Source: Acidimicrobiaceae bacterium
Lineage (GTDB): Bacteria > Actinomycetota > Acidimicrobiia > Acidimicrobiales > JAUTXP01
Assembly (NCBI GenBank): GCA_030837965.1
Contig: JAUTXP010000043.1
Span: forward strand, 96,316-160,315
Direction of reading: 5' to 3'
Length of the DNA stretch: 64,000 nucleotides
The notes under the pieces were generated by a model, which saw nothing but the letters and a program-made list of their open reading frames with translations, was not told where the DNA came from and did not search any database. Each line of letters starts with the position of its first letter. Position 1 is the stretch's first letter. Shown piece after piece: positions 24,326 to 32,669 of this stretch. The position numbers and the translations under genes are program-made.

Positions 24326-25345
24326 TCAGGCGGCTGTTGGCGACGCCCGGGCTCGTTGGGCGCTGATGCGCTGCCAGGCCAGCGCCGCATTGGCCGAAAC
24401 CAACTCGACACCCAGCCAGTCACGGCCCTGCTGCTCGGCGATGAGCGCCGTGGTGCCGGAGCCGAGAAACGGGTCGCAGACCAGGCCCGGCCGCCAAGCG
24501 GCGATGCAGCCACAGACGGGCCTGACCTCGCCCAGCCGGTCACGGTGACGCTGCCGTTGCCAGGGCCGGTGGCAGGCCTGGCAGACCCGTTCGGGGCACC
24601 CGGCCCGGATTGGGTCGAGCACGAGCCCCGCCGGGAAGACGGCGAAGTGGGCGCCGCCGAAGCTGGCCGTGCCGAGGGACCAGACGTCGCCGGGGTTCTT
24701 GCCGAGTGGATGCCCGCTGATTCCGGCCGACCGCAGTTTGAGCAAGCCGTCGTTGCGACCGACGAATGGACCGGCCCACGCCCGATCGCCACCGTATTTG
24801 CTGTGCGGTGGACGGCGGGCGGCCGACCGGCGGCTGGCGTGGGGACGCCGAATGACGTTGAGGTCGAAGTAGTAATGGCGGGAGCGCACCAGAAAGTAGA
24901 GCGGCTCCCACGTACAGGTCAGGCGATCGGCGACGCTGGCGGGCATGGCCGAGGTCTTGGCCCAGACAACTTTGTTGCGCACGATCCAGCCCCGGCGACT
25001 AAGCGCCAACAGCAGTCGCTCCGGCGCCAAGAGCAGGCTTTTAGGTGGCGCACCAAACCGAGCGTGGCGGGAGTAGCTATCGCCCAGGTTGAGCCAGACA
25101 CTGCCGCTGGGCGTCAGGACCCGGGCGATTTCATCCATCACGGCCACCAGCCGGGCGACGTAGCGGTCAACGTGCTCGTCGGTGCCGATCTCTTGCGGCC
25201 CGCCGCCGTAGCGTCGGAGCAAGTGGTACGGCGGGCTGGTGATGACACAGTCGACGCTGGACGACGGCAACTGGCGGAGTCGATCGACGGCGTCACCGAC
25301 GAGGATGGTGTTGCGGGGCAGCTTTCCGAGCCGAGCAGCGCTCAT
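24326..25345 (-). CDS. DNA methyltransferase (beta class, N4-cytosine or N6-adenine)
   Basis: 339 residues. The catalytic TSPPY (36-40) precedes the SAM motif DPFLGSGTT (291-299), the beta-class order; TSPPY favours N4-cytosine. A Cys-rich insert (CPERVCQACHRPW and VCGC) at about 245-280 may bind zinc. The ATG overlaps the stop of the replication-relaxation gene (ATGA). No restriction enzyme is nearby, so it is an orphan methylase that could protect the element on transfer or mark its own sites. Confidence 0.9.
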   Translation of the reverse strand: MSAARLGKLPRNTILVGDAVDRLRQLPSSSVDCVITSPPYHLLRRYGGGPQEIGTDEHVDRYVARLVAVMDEIARVLTPSGSVWLNLGDSYSRHARFGAPPKSLLLAPERLLLALSRRGWIVRNKVVWAKTSAMPASVADRLTCTWEPLYFLVRSRHYYFDLNVIRRPHASRRSAARRPPHSKYGGDRAWAGPFVGRNDGLLKLRSAGISGHPLGKNPGDVWSLGTASFGGAHFAVFPAGLVLDPIRAGCPERVCQACHRPWQRQRHRDRLGEVRPVCGCIAAWRPGLVCDPFLGSGTTALIAEQQGRDWLGVELVSANAALAWQRISAQRARASPTAA

Positions 25346-26256
25346 GCCGACTCCCCGTCGCTCAAGGCCAGGACGGCCGTCACAAAGTGCCCCACGTCCG
25401 TGACTTGGAACAACGCCCAGGACTCGGCATCGATCCGAGCAAGGGCGTCGACCAAGCCGGTGGTCCGGCGTTCGTCCGGTGCCACCCATAAGACCTTCGG
25501 GAAGACCTCGCTCGTGTGCTGCTCGTAGCCGCTGCGGAAGTAGTTGATGTAGCGCTGGGCCTTGGCGGTAATCCGGGCCGGGTGCTCGGTGGCTCGATCG
25601 ACCTCGATGAAGTGCCGCAACTCCCAGCCGTGGGCCGTGGTGATGACGAAGGCGTCGGGCTTCAGGTCGGCCGGGCGGCCACCGGGGCCGGGATAGCGGC
25701 GCCAGCACTGCGGCTCCCCGTCAAACGTCACGAGCTCGAGCTGTTGCTTCGCCTCGGCCTCCTTGAGGGTCACGTAGCAGTCGGTGACCGCCAAGGCGTG
25801 GGCCAGGTGGCTGGCGCCGGGGGTCCAGGGGCGGCGGACGCGGCGCTGCTGTTGGATGGCGACGACGCGCTGGCCGACGACATCGAGGGCGTAGACGTAG
25901 CCCTCGCTGCCTGCCCGGACGCCACCGACCCGACGCTCCAGTCGGGCCAGGATGCGCAGCTTGGTCAACTTGGCGAGGTGGTGCCTAGCCAGGCGCTTAC
26001 CGGTATCGGTGTCCGGCCAGTGCAGCCGCCGCAGCTGGTGGCCGGTAGCGATCTGGATGATCGACAGCGACTCGAGGACGGCCAGGTCGAGCGGCCCGAG
26101 GTCCTGGGCGATGCGACGAGCCCCTGCGGCGGTCACCCGAGCGGTAGCGACCACTGATCTTGTTAGACAGTCGTTGGCGTTATCGCCACCGTTACCCAAG
26201 CTGAGCAGCCGCTGGGCGGCTGCTGACTCGACGTGATCGGAGAAGCGAGCGGACAT
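25342..26256 (-). CDS. Replication-relaxation family protein
   Basis: 304 residues. An N-terminal winged helix (LGPLDLAVLESLSIIQIATGHQLRRLHW, then RLARHHLAKLTKLRIL) is followed by a nuclease-like half with DAFVITTAHGWELRHFIEVDRATE and KAQRYINYF. This matches the replication-relaxation (Replic_Relax) family found on actinobacterial plasmids and integrative elements. It overlaps the coupling-ATPase gene by one base and the methylase by 4 nt. It may act at the transfer or replication origin; direct evidence is absent. Confidence 0.82.
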   Translation of the reverse strand: MSARFSDHVESAAAQRLLSLGNGGDNANDCLTRSVVATARVTAAGARRIAQDLGPLDLAVLESLSIIQIATGHQLRRLHWPDTDTGKRLARHHLAKLTKLRILARLERRVGGVRAGSEGYVYALDVVGQRVVAIQQQRRVRRPWTPGASHLAHALAVTDCYVTLKEAEAKQQLELVTFDGEPQCWRRYPGPGGRPADLKPDAFVITTAHGWELRHFIEVDRATEHPARITAKAQRYINYFRSGYEQHTSEVFPKVLWVAPDERRTTGLVDALARIDAESWALFQVTDVGHFVTAVLALSDGESA

Positions 26257-28514
26257 CAGATGCTCCTCCGGCTGCGGCCGATCGGTCGCTGGTTGTCGGG
26301 ACCGTCGAAGCGCAAGCGGGCTTGCAGGGCGGCCTCGATGTCCGGGCGGTCGGCGCCGTAGCGCTGGCGGGAGCGGGCCTTGACCGCCTCAGCGGGGCGC
26401 AGCGCCGGGCCGAGCGGTTGGGTGCGGATGGTGGCCGCCGGTTGAGTGCGCCCGGCGGCGTAGACAGTGGTGACGGCCTCGAAGGCGTCGAGCCCCATCA
26501 GGTCGTCGGCCGTTAGCCCGGCGCCGAGTTCACGGGCCAGCTCGCTGGCGTCACCCCGGCCGCAGCCGAACACCACCCGGCTGCGGGCGTTGGCCAGCAG
26601 CGACTTCTTTAGTTCCGTCGGCAGCTGGTCGAGCAGTTGGTGGGCGGCCGTCAGGCCGACGCCGTAGCCGCGGGCCTGAGCCAGGAAGTCATTGAGCGAG
26701 GCCCCCGCCAGACGCAGGACGACCTGCACCTCGTCAACAATCACCATGGCCGGGCGGCGCTCGCTTGGCGGCATCCCCGCCCGGGCGGCCACCGCCTGCC
26801 AAATCTGGGCCATTAAGAAGGTGCCGAGCAGGCTGGCCGTCTCCTGGCCGAGCAACCCTTCCGGCAGCCGCACCAGCACCACCCGGCCGTCCCGTAGCAG
26901 GCCATCAAGGTCAATCGCCGGGGCTGCCTGGCCGAGGGTGTGTCGGAGCACCGAGCGGGAGGTGAAGGCCCGCACCTTGTTGAGCGGTGCCGCCGTGATG
27001 GCTGCCTGCTCGGCGCTCGACAAGGCGCTAAAGGCCGCCCAATAGGCCTGGAGGTTGGCATCGTTGACCCGGCCCAGCACAGCTCGGCGAAAGGCTGCAT
27101 CAGCCAAGAACGCCGGGACCTCGCAGATGGTGAAGCCGGGCAGGCTGGTCAGGGTGAGCAGGGCGTGGCGCGTCAGGTCTGAGGAGCGCGGCCCCCAAGC
27201 TGCCTTCCAGATGGCCGCCATGATCGACACCAGTCGGTCAACGACGAGCTCCCGGCTGGCGGGGGTGGAGCGCAGCGGGTCGAAGCCGACCGGGCGGTCG
27301 TCCGTCGGGTCGAGGACGATGACGTCGTCTATCCGGTTCTCCGGCAGGCGCTCGAGGATGTTGTCGATCAGCGTGCCGTCCTTGGCGTCAACCACGATCA
27401 GCCCACGGCCCGGCTCGGCCAGGTCGGACAACGCAATCTGGCTCAGGAGCACGGTCTTGCCCACGCCGGTGGGCCCGACGGCATGGACGTGGTGCAAGCG
27501 GCCATTGGTGGTTAGGGCCACCGGCCGCTCGGTAGCCGGGTAGGTGCCGATCCCGAGGACGGTGCCGGTCTTCGGCACGCTCAACGGCACCGGCAGCAAC
27601 CGACAGCCGCCCAGGGTCAAGCCGGGAAGCTGCTCCACCTCGATCGGCCAGCCGATCAGGCCGCTGGCCTCGGTGACGTTGAGGATGCCGCCGGGCCAGG
27701 CCATGAGTGGTGCTTGGCGACGAGACATGCGGCGAGCGACGAACGCCATCGGAAGCCAGCGGCGGCGCAGCAGTACGCCGGGTGCCCGCGTTCCGTGCCA
27801 GGCGGCTTCAACGTGGCGCAGCAAGGAGCGTGCCCGTCGGGCAGAGGCTCCCGTGACGCCGATTCGGCCGACGCCTACCAGCAGCGGCGTCCGATGCTTT
27901 TGCCGGAGCGCTGTTGCGGCCTCGCTGGTGGCGACCACACCATCCGTCCCGGCCAGCGGATACAGGTTGTCCCCACCAGTCGCCAAGCGAGTCGGCGGCA
28001 CCGGGGCGGCTGGTCCGAGGACGTATTGAATGGTCACGGCCTCGCTGCCGTCGAGCGGCTGGAGTGCCGCCAGCAGTCGTGCGCCGAGTGCCGCCACATC
28101 AACCGTCAAGGGCCGCTCGCTGGTGGACAGCCGATACTCAGCACCGTGCCGCACGGCCAGTTCGGATCGCTGGCCTCGCTGGTAGCGCACACTCGGCAGG
28201 TGCGCGCTCAGGAGGGCCGTCACGTACCGCTCCCAGCGCTCGGGGATGAGCAACCAGTGCGTGATGCCGTCACGGGTCGCCTGGATTTCGCTGATGAGGA
28301 ACGGCACGCCAATGAGCCACCGTTTCCACCACGGCGGGAGGCTGCCACTCCATCCGGCCCAGAACGCCTCGACTCCGGCAGCGGGCATGTTGCGAGGAAG
28401 CCGCAGGCTGTACATCACGAGTGTCTGACGAGCGACCGACAGGTGGCTTGCCCGCTGAACCAGAACGGCCGTCACGAACAGCACCAGCGCCGCACCGAAG
28501 CCGAGCAGGTTCAT
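26256..28514 (-). CDS. TraG/VirD4-like coupling ATPase
   Basis: 752 residues. One N-terminal membrane helix (about 3-20), a second hydrophobic segment near 60, then an AAA-like motor: Walker A GPTGVGKTV at about 345-353, VVDAKDGTLIDN, and Walker B AMVIVDEVQ at about 590, with TAAHQLLDQLP and a late GCGRGDASELA. This is the type IV coupling-protein or FtsK-HerA pump layout, which moves DNA through the membrane. It starts inside the stop of a 54-codon gene (ATGA). No VirB4 or channel proteins were found. Confidence 0.85.
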   Translation of the reverse strand: MNLLGFGAALVLFVTAVLVQRASHLSVARQTLVMYSLRLPRNMPAAGVEAFWAGWSGSLPPWWKRWLIGVPFLISEIQATRDGITHWLLIPERWERYVTALLSAHLPSVRYQRGQRSELAVRHGAEYRLSTSERPLTVDVAALGARLLAALQPLDGSEAVTIQYVLGPAAPVPPTRLATGGDNLYPLAGTDGVVATSEAATALRQKHRTPLLVGVGRIGVTGASARRARSLLRHVEAAWHGTRAPGVLLRRRWLPMAFVARRMSRRQAPLMAWPGGILNVTEASGLIGWPIEVEQLPGLTLGGCRLLPVPLSVPKTGTVLGIGTYPATERPVALTTNGRLHHVHAVGPTGVGKTVLLSQIALSDLAEPGRGLIVVDAKDGTLIDNILERLPENRIDDVIVLDPTDDRPVGFDPLRSTPASRELVVDRLVSIMAAIWKAAWGPRSSDLTRHALLTLTSLPGFTICEVPAFLADAAFRRAVLGRVNDANLQAYWAAFSALSSAEQAAITAAPLNKVRAFTSRSVLRHTLGQAAPAIDLDGLLRDGRVVLVRLPEGLLGQETASLLGTFLMAQIWQAVAARAGMPPSERRPAMVIVDEVQVVLRLAGASLNDFLAQARGYGVGLTAAHQLLDQLPTELKKSLLANARSRVVFGCGRGDASELARELGAGLTADDLMGLDAFEAVTTVYAAGRTQPAATIRTQPLGPALRPAEAVKARSRQRYGADRPDIEAALQARLRFDGPDNQRPIGRSRRSI

Positions 28515-28675
28515 GAGGCTGCCTCCCGTGGCGGGTCGGTCCGTTTGAACCGCTTGGCAAGCCGGTCGCGCTCAGCGGGCGTCAGTTGCTCGGCGAAGCG
28601 CAGGAGGGCGAACGCCAGCTTGTCTAGATCTACTTCCGTCCGGTTGACGGCCCGGACCCGAATGGGTCTTGCCAT
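28511..28675 (-). CDS. 54-residue hypothetical protein upstream of the coupling ATPase
   Basis: ATG at 28675 with a very strong AAGGAGGTG 7 nt upstream; the stop overlaps the coupling-ATPase start (ATGA). The product begins MARPIRVRAVNRTEVDLDK and continues LAFALLRFAEQLTPAERDRLAKRF: a basic N-terminus and an amphipathic helix. It is likely the first gene of the transfer operon. Function unknown; a small regulatory or accessory transfer protein would fit. Confidence 0.75.
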   Translation of the reverse strand: MARPIRVRAVNRTEVDLDKLAFALLRFAEQLTPAERDRLAKRFKRTDPPREAAS

Positions 28676-28820
28676 GGTTCGCACCTCCTTTCGTTTGGGT
28701 TAAGGGCGCGTCGAAGAAGGGCCCTGCATTGCTGCTGGTTCCGCCGATCACGCCGTCTGTCCTCGCTATACGACACGGCGACGGCTGCTGTCCAACGTGG
28801 TTTTTACAACGGGCCCCCCG

Positions 28821-28988
28821 CTAGCGAAAGGGGAAACGTCCCTGAGGCTTGAGCAGCCAGACGATGACGCTGGCGAGCACCAGCAAGACCGTCAACGGTC
28901 CGATGGCTTGAGCGACCAGCCCGGCGGCAACGTGAATAGCCACCGCCGCGGCAAGCAGGAGGGCAAGTGCCCGCACGATGGCGTTCAT
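28821..28988 (-). CDS. 55-residue membrane protein
   Basis: Starts MNAIVRALALLLAAAVAIHV and continues as two hydrophobic helices (about 4-26 and 30-48) ending KPQGRFPFR. The ATG at 28988 overlaps the previous stop (ATGA), so it is the last of four tightly coupled small genes. No known family. Small membrane proteins next to coupling ATPases often aid DNA transfer; that is inference. Confidence 0.65.
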   Translation of the reverse strand: MNAIVRALALLLAAAVAIHVAAGLVAQAIGPLTVLLVLASVIVWLLKPQGRFPFR

Positions 28989-29245
28989 GGCGACTGCTTC
29001 CCCAGGCGCGGCCCGCGGCGTTCCTTGAGGGATGGGGTGGCCGGGGCCTCGTGTCCGCGGATCAGCGCCACGACCTCCATCACCAGGGCGGCGTCGTTCA
29101 GCGCACGGGCGAGCCTGCGGCGGTGCCGATAGTCCTTCCAGCGCTTCCGCCACTCGGGCACGTACTCGTCCCAGATGAACCACAGCATGGCTACCCAGAA
29201 CAAGACACCGCTGAGCACGAGTCCCCACCCGATGACCTGGATCAT
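28985..29245 (-). CDS. 86-residue membrane protein
   Basis: One N-terminal membrane helix (about 4-26, IGWGLVLSGVLFWVAMLWFI), then a strongly basic stretch (EWRKRWKDYRHRRRLARAL) and a short helical tail. ATG overlaps the upstream stop (ATGA), and its own stop overlaps the next ATG. Not recognised as a known family. Confidence 0.7.
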   Translation of the reverse strand: MIQVIGWGLVLSGVLFWVAMLWFIWDEYVPEWRKRWKDYRHRRRLARALNDAALVMEVVALIRGHEAPATPSLKERRGPRLGKQSP

Positions 29246-29562
29246 TCGATTCTCCTTGCCCCCCGCGGACGCCGTGCCGTGACGGGTGGAAGCTGCGCGC
29301 CCGTCGGAAGGGCGAAGGATTCGTGCGTGTGCTCGGTGTGAGCGGCTTCCGTGGTCACACCGGCCGTCTGGCGCTCGTCATGCTCGGCTTCGAACGACAG
29401 CACCAGGCGGGCGCTCAGGCTGTGATCCCCGAGGTTGGCGAGAATGGTGGCGGTCAGCGTGCGTTTGATTCGCTCGACATCGTCGCTACTGACTTCGATG
29501 AGCTTGCGCCCGCCTCCGACAACGGCTTGCCCGGCTCGATTGATTCGCCCCCAGCAGGTCAT
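29242..29562 (-). CDS. 106-residue hypothetical protein
   Basis: ATG at 29562 overlaps the upstream stop as ATGA, like every other junction in this operon; an ATG 12 nt earlier is in frame. The middle (LIEVSSDDVERIKRTLTATILANLGDHS) looks like an alpha/beta fold with a helix; the C-terminus is Arg/Pro-rich. No family recognised. Confidence 0.65.
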   Translation of the reverse strand: MTCWGRINRAGQAVVGGGRKLIEVSSDDVERIKRTLTATILANLGDHSLSARLVLSFEAEHDERQTAGVTTEAAHTEHTHESFALPTGAQLPPVTARRPRGARRIE

Positions 29563-29855
29563 GGCAGTTCCCATTGGCTGTACAGGTTGCGCTGAATCTT
29601 CTTGACCTGCCCGACCGTTTCGGCCTCGACCTCGGCCAGCAGGACGTTCAGCGTGGGATCGTCCCGGGCCAACATCCTCCGGTGCACGTCCAGCTCGACC
29701 AGGCCGTCCATGACGTGCTCACCGAAACGGAGGGCACCATCGGCCTGTATGGCGGCCGACCGGACCTGATTGCGGATACGCAGCTCGGCGGCAGTGAGCT
29801 TGCGGCGCGCCGGGTCGGGTTCGCCGCTGAAGAACCTCGTGAGGTTGCTCGGCAT
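29559..29855 (-). CDS. 98-residue helical hypothetical protein
   Basis: ATG at 29855. Almost entirely charged and helical (AAELRIRNQVRSAAIQADGAL, later LNVLLAEVEAETVGQVKKIQRNL), with a coiled-coil look and no membrane helix. It is the first gene of a four-gene ATGA-coupled operon (29855 to 28821) and faces the regulator at 30001 across palindromic operator-like sequence. No known family. Confidence 0.65.
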   Translation of the reverse strand: MPSNLTRFFSGEPDPARRKLTAAELRIRNQVRSAAIQADGALRFGEHVMDGLVELDVHRRMLARDDPTLNVLLAEVEAETVGQVKKIQRNLYSQWELP

Positions 29856-29935
29856 CTCAGCCACTCTCAAGACCGTGGAGAGTCAAAGTCGGGAGCATCG
29901 TCATTGTGCCCTTCTGTAACTGTCCTTGGATTGAT

Positions 29936-29962
29936 CCAGGTACACCTGGGACCGTAACGGTC
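29936..29962. promoter_or_regulatory. Two adjacent palindromes between divergent operons
   Basis: CCAGGTACACCTGG (29936-29949) is a perfect palindrome, and GACCGTAACGGTC (29950-29962) is a perfect 6-bp inverted repeat around one base. They abut each other in the 145-bp gap between the small-protein operon (minus) and the HTH gene (plus). They are well placed to be operators for that HTH protein. Confidence 0.55.
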
Positions 29963-30000
29963 AGGCGTTGCTCCGTCAAGCGACCGGTAGCCTCGGTGAC

Positions 30001-30906
30001 ATGACGCGCACCACGGGCCACGGGCCACGCGGTTCGTCCGCCGACCGGGATACTTCGGGCGCCGATGACAAGTCGACCGCGGCGGTTACTTCGCCCGCAG
30101 GAGAACCCACCGACCCTGAACCTCAAGGCGTGATTAGCACTGATCCGTTCGCTGCCCAGTTCCTCTTCACAGCGGCCCCTGCTGTTGATCCGGCCTCGGT
30201 CGTCTCGTGGCGGGGGTCTGGGTGCTCGGTATCATTTGAGGAACTCCCGGGTGAATTGGAGTTGTTGACGCCGAGCCGTATAACGGCAATCCTGCGTTCG
30301 ATGGGTCAACTAGGCACGCGGTTCTCGGTCGGGATCAACCCATTACATCGGGAACTCCACATCATCGGCCGGGAAGATAGCGACCCCGATCAGTTGACCT
30401 CATTCACCAATGAGTTTGTGGGTCGTGTCCGAAGGTACTTCGCCTACCTTGCAAAACAACAAGAAGTACTGGATAATAAGCGTTCGGACAATAAAATGGA
30501 AAGCTCTAGCGACCCCCCACCATTTGCAGAAGTGTTTCAAGCCGATATCGCCGCCAGCGCTGAGGTTATCGACACGCTTAGCCAGCATGGCCTCCAGCCG
30601 GACGACCTGTTGAGTGGTCTTGCCCATCGACGCCTGCCGCTGGAGGAAAGTGAACGCCTGCGGGGACTATTCCTCGCGCGGCTTGGTGCGAAGATGGCCG
30701 TACAAGAACAACTCAGGGACGACATTGATAACCTCGGCAGAGCGGCTCGGATGCTCGGCGCAACGTGGACCGCTCTAGGGGATGCCGCGGGGATTTCAAA
30801 TCAAGCCGCCTACCAGCGATGGTCCCCAGACGGCAAGGCTAAGGCCAGAGACAAACAGCGGCGACGTCGTGCTGCGGCATCGAATCCGCCCGACACTGAG
30901 GCCTAG
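30001..30906 (+). CDS. HTH-containing regulator of the element (hypothetical)
   Basis: 301 residues. N-terminal 50 residues are polar and disordered; the central part has no recognised fold (PSRITAILRSMGQLGTRFSV, FVGRVRRYFAYLAKQQEV). The C-terminus carries a helix-turn-helix like the actinobacterial type that reads WxxIGxxLGvsrQAA: ATWTALGDAAGISNQAAYQRW, then a Lys/Arg tail. ATG at 30001 lies 7 nt after TAGCCT (29988-29993), so the mRNA is probably leaderless. Base composition is lower in GC than the core. Confidence 0.6.
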   Translation: MTRTTGHGPRGSSADRDTSGADDKSTAAVTSPAGEPTDPEPQGVISTDPFAAQFLFTAAPAVDPASVVSWRGSGCSVSFEELPGELELLTPSRITAILRSMGQLGTRFSVGINPLHRELHIIGREDSDPDQLTSFTNEFVGRVRRYFAYLAKQQEVLDNKRSDNKMESSSDPPPFAEVFQADIAASAEVIDTLSQHGLQPDDLLSGLAHRRLPLEESERLRGLFLARLGAKMAVQEQLRDDIDNLGRAARMLGATWTALGDAAGISNQAAYQRWSPDGKAKARDKQRRRRAAASNPPDTEA

Positions 30907-30987
30907 CCGAGCTTCAACGCCCGACAGAATGACGAGCTTCATGGAGGCACATATCAAGGCCATCTTGAACGCTTTCAGCTCCCAGCA

Positions 30988-31503
30988 TTAGCGGTTCAAA
31001 GTTGCCTCATCGGCGTGTCTCCTCCGTCTCGTTACTCGCAGCCGCCGCAGGAACCACAGCCCTAACCCAACTCCGGCCCCCGCCAAAGCCAGCCTCATCG
31101 GAGCACTGCCGTGGCGTCGAGACGGTCGGCGTGACCTGCGTAGGCCGACCAGCGAAGACGGCGGTGAACTCGTCGGCGTCGTGACTTCCGCAGTCGTCGA
31201 CGTCGTGGTTGGGGCAACCTGCGGTGCCGTTGCGGCCGGGGCACTCGTGGTCGGCGCCGTGCCCACCGATCTCGGCTGGGCCGCCCGCGGCGTCGTCGTA
31301 GTCGTTACTGCCCGGTGCCGTCCCGTCGTCGTACTGCGCCGCGGCGCCGTCGTCGTAGTCGGCTCGGGAGGACAGATGTACTGGTTCTGCTGGTCCATAT
31401 AGCACCGTCCGAACCCGCTGTCGGCTGCCGCCGCTCCGCCGAAGATCCCGCTCGACCACAGCGCGAGCAACCCAACAGCCGCTCGCAGCCACTTCTGTAT
31501 CAC
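30988..31503 (-). CDS. Thr-rich surface protein with DQQNQY motif, paralogue A
   Basis: 171 residues. GTG at 31503 with GAGGAAA upstream. Signal peptide (about 1-27, ending AAAADS), then CYMDQQNQYICPPEP with two Cys, a long Thr/Pro/Arg-rich linker, the block TTTSTTAEVTTPTSSPPSS, a C-terminal membrane helix (LALAGAGVGLGLWFL) and a basic tail. This is an exported, wall-spanning protein with a C-terminal anchor. The neighbour at 31617 has the same plan and shared motifs, so the two arose by tandem duplication. Confidence 0.75.
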   Translation of the reverse strand: MIQKWLRAAVGLLALWSSGIFGGAAAADSGFGRCYMDQQNQYICPPEPTTTTAPRRSTTTGRHRAVTTTTTPRAAQPRSVGTAPTTSAPAATAPQVAPTTTSTTAEVTTPTSSPPSSLVGLRRSRRPSRRHGSAPMRLALAGAGVGLGLWFLRRLRVTRRRRHADEATLNR

Positions 31504-31616
31504 GGCGTTTCCTCTCGTGGGCGTTGGGTCAGCCCCAGCCTCCCTGTCCGGCGCTGGTCCGTGGACGATGTGGGTTCGCGCTCTCCGGACACCAGATCCC
31601 AACCGGTGAGCCATAG

Positions 31617-32198
31617 CTAGGCAGCTCGCCGACGCCGCCAAAGGGACCACGCCGCCCCAGCTGCCAGCACCCCTGCCGCCCCAACCCCAAGCAGGGCAAC
31701 ACCCTGGTGCCCGGAAGGACGGTTGGGCTTCCGTTGAACAGCCATCACGGAAGATGGCGGCGAGCTCGTCGACGTCGTCACTTCTGCGGTGCTCGAAGTC
31801 GTGGTCGAGACCGCCTGAGGCACCGGAACCACGGTGGGGCCCGTGGAGGGGGTTGTAGCGCTAGATGATCTACGCCGGGTTGTCGAGGTTGTTGCCTGCC
31901 GGTGCCGGGCGGTGGTCGTGGTCACCTGCCGCCGTACCGTCGTCGTAGTGCGACGGCGGGGTGCAGCAGTTGTTGTCGTCCCATCTGGGTAACACATGTA
32001 TTGGTTCTGCTGATCCCAGTAGCAGTTGTCATACTCGCCAGCCGCCGCCGGAAGCGTGGCCGTCCCAATGCACGTCGACCAAGCCGCGGCCGTGGCCAGC
32101 GCAAACAACATGGCGACCAGGCTGCGGTGACGGAGCTGCCCCGTAGGTGGCCGTACCTCAGCGGACGCGGCACGTTGTTTCCTGTCGAATTGCTTCAC
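31617..32198 (-). CDS. Thr-rich surface protein with DQQNQY motif, paralogue B
   Basis: 193 residues. GTG start. Signal-anchor (about 27-50), mature start GEYDNCYWDQQNQYMCYPDG, then Thr/Arg repeats, the block TTTSSTAEVTTSTSSPPSS, a C-terminal helix (LLGVGAAGVLAAGAAWSLW) and RRRRAA. It shares the Cys-x(9)-Cys DQQNQY unit, the Thr linker and the anchor with paralogue A, 113 bp downstream. Function unknown; a short disulfide-closed tip on a long stalk suggests adhesion or receptor contact. Confidence 0.75.
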   Translation of the reverse strand: MKQFDRKQRAASAEVRPPTGQLRHRSLVAMLFALATAAAWSTCIGTATLPAAAGEYDNCYWDQQNQYMCYPDGTTTTAAPRRRTTTTVRRQVTTTTARHRQATTSTTRRRSSSATTPSTGPTVVPVPQAVSTTTSSTAEVTTSTSSPPSSVMAVQRKPNRPSGHQGVALLGVGAAGVLAAGAAWSLWRRRRAA

Positions 32199-32307
32199 GT
32201 CGAGAATCCCCCGGTAGGCGAAGCGGACTGTTCCGCTACCGCTTCAAGTAGTACACGAAAAAGTGTAGTTCCGCAGCCCCCTGGCGCTCCCTACGGTCGA
32301 TTCCTCA

Positions 32308-32544
32308 GTGGAGGATCTGGCGCAGGCGTTCGGGGCGGCAGTCAGGACCCTGCGTCAGGAGCGTGGCTGGACCCAGGACGACTTGGCCGACGCCTCTGGC
32401 TTGCAACCCACCTATCTGTCCGACCTTGAGCGGGGCACCCGCAGCCCGGGCATGACCACCCAACAACGGCTGGCTACGGCCTTCGGCGTGAAGGTCTGGT
32501 ACCTGTTCCACCTGGCCGAGGAGGGACGCTCGCCGGAGTCCTAG
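32308..32544 (+). CDS. XRE-family HTH regulator
   Basis: 78 residues, a single HTH_3 domain: FGAAVRTLRQERGWTQDDLADASGL followed by QPTYLSDLERGTRSPGM. GTG start 10 nt after TACGGT. It is divergent from the surface-protein pair (110 bp), so it may control them. Its C-terminal half is near-identical in pattern to a decayed fragment at 35936-36025. Confidence 0.88.
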   Translation: MEDLAQAFGAAVRTLRQERGWTQDDLADASGLQPTYLSDLERGTRSPGMTTQQRLATAFGVKVWYLFHLAEEGRSPES

Positions 32545-32600
32545 CGACGCTTTATCACGGCATTGTCGAATACAGCGCTCCAACCGGCAGGGGTCGTAGA

Positions 32601-32669
32601 ATGAACGGTGTGGTGGAGCCTGACGACACCGGCGACGGCGACGAACAGATCGTGGTCTGGCTCGGGTGA
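32601..32669 (+). CDS. 22-codon leader-like ORF
   Basis: ATG at 32601 to TGA at 32667-32669. The product is acidic (EPDDTGDGDEQIVVWLG). Its stop overlaps the ATG of the next gene (TGATG), so translation would feed straight into the 164-residue protein. The only evidence is the clean coupling and the plausible start; it could be a leader peptide. Confidence 0.4.
   Translation: MNGVVEPDDTGDGDEQIVVWLG

Larger units (their letters stand above)
20546..30906. mobile_element. Integrative mobilizable/conjugative element backbone at tRNA-Ala (right end unresolved)
   Basis: The segment carries the ordered functions of an actinobacterial integrative element: large serine integrase next to the tRNA, resolvase-domain protein, ImmA protease and XRE regulator, DNA methyltransferase, replication-relaxation protein, coupling ATPase, several small coupled proteins and an HTH regulator with palindromic operators. 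Most minus-strand genes overlap by ATGA, so they form long operons. No relaxase of a known MOB type and no mating-channel genes were recognised. Serine integrases leave very short cores; no second copy of the tRNA 3' end was found by eye. The island may extend to about 54 kb. Confidence 0.7.
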
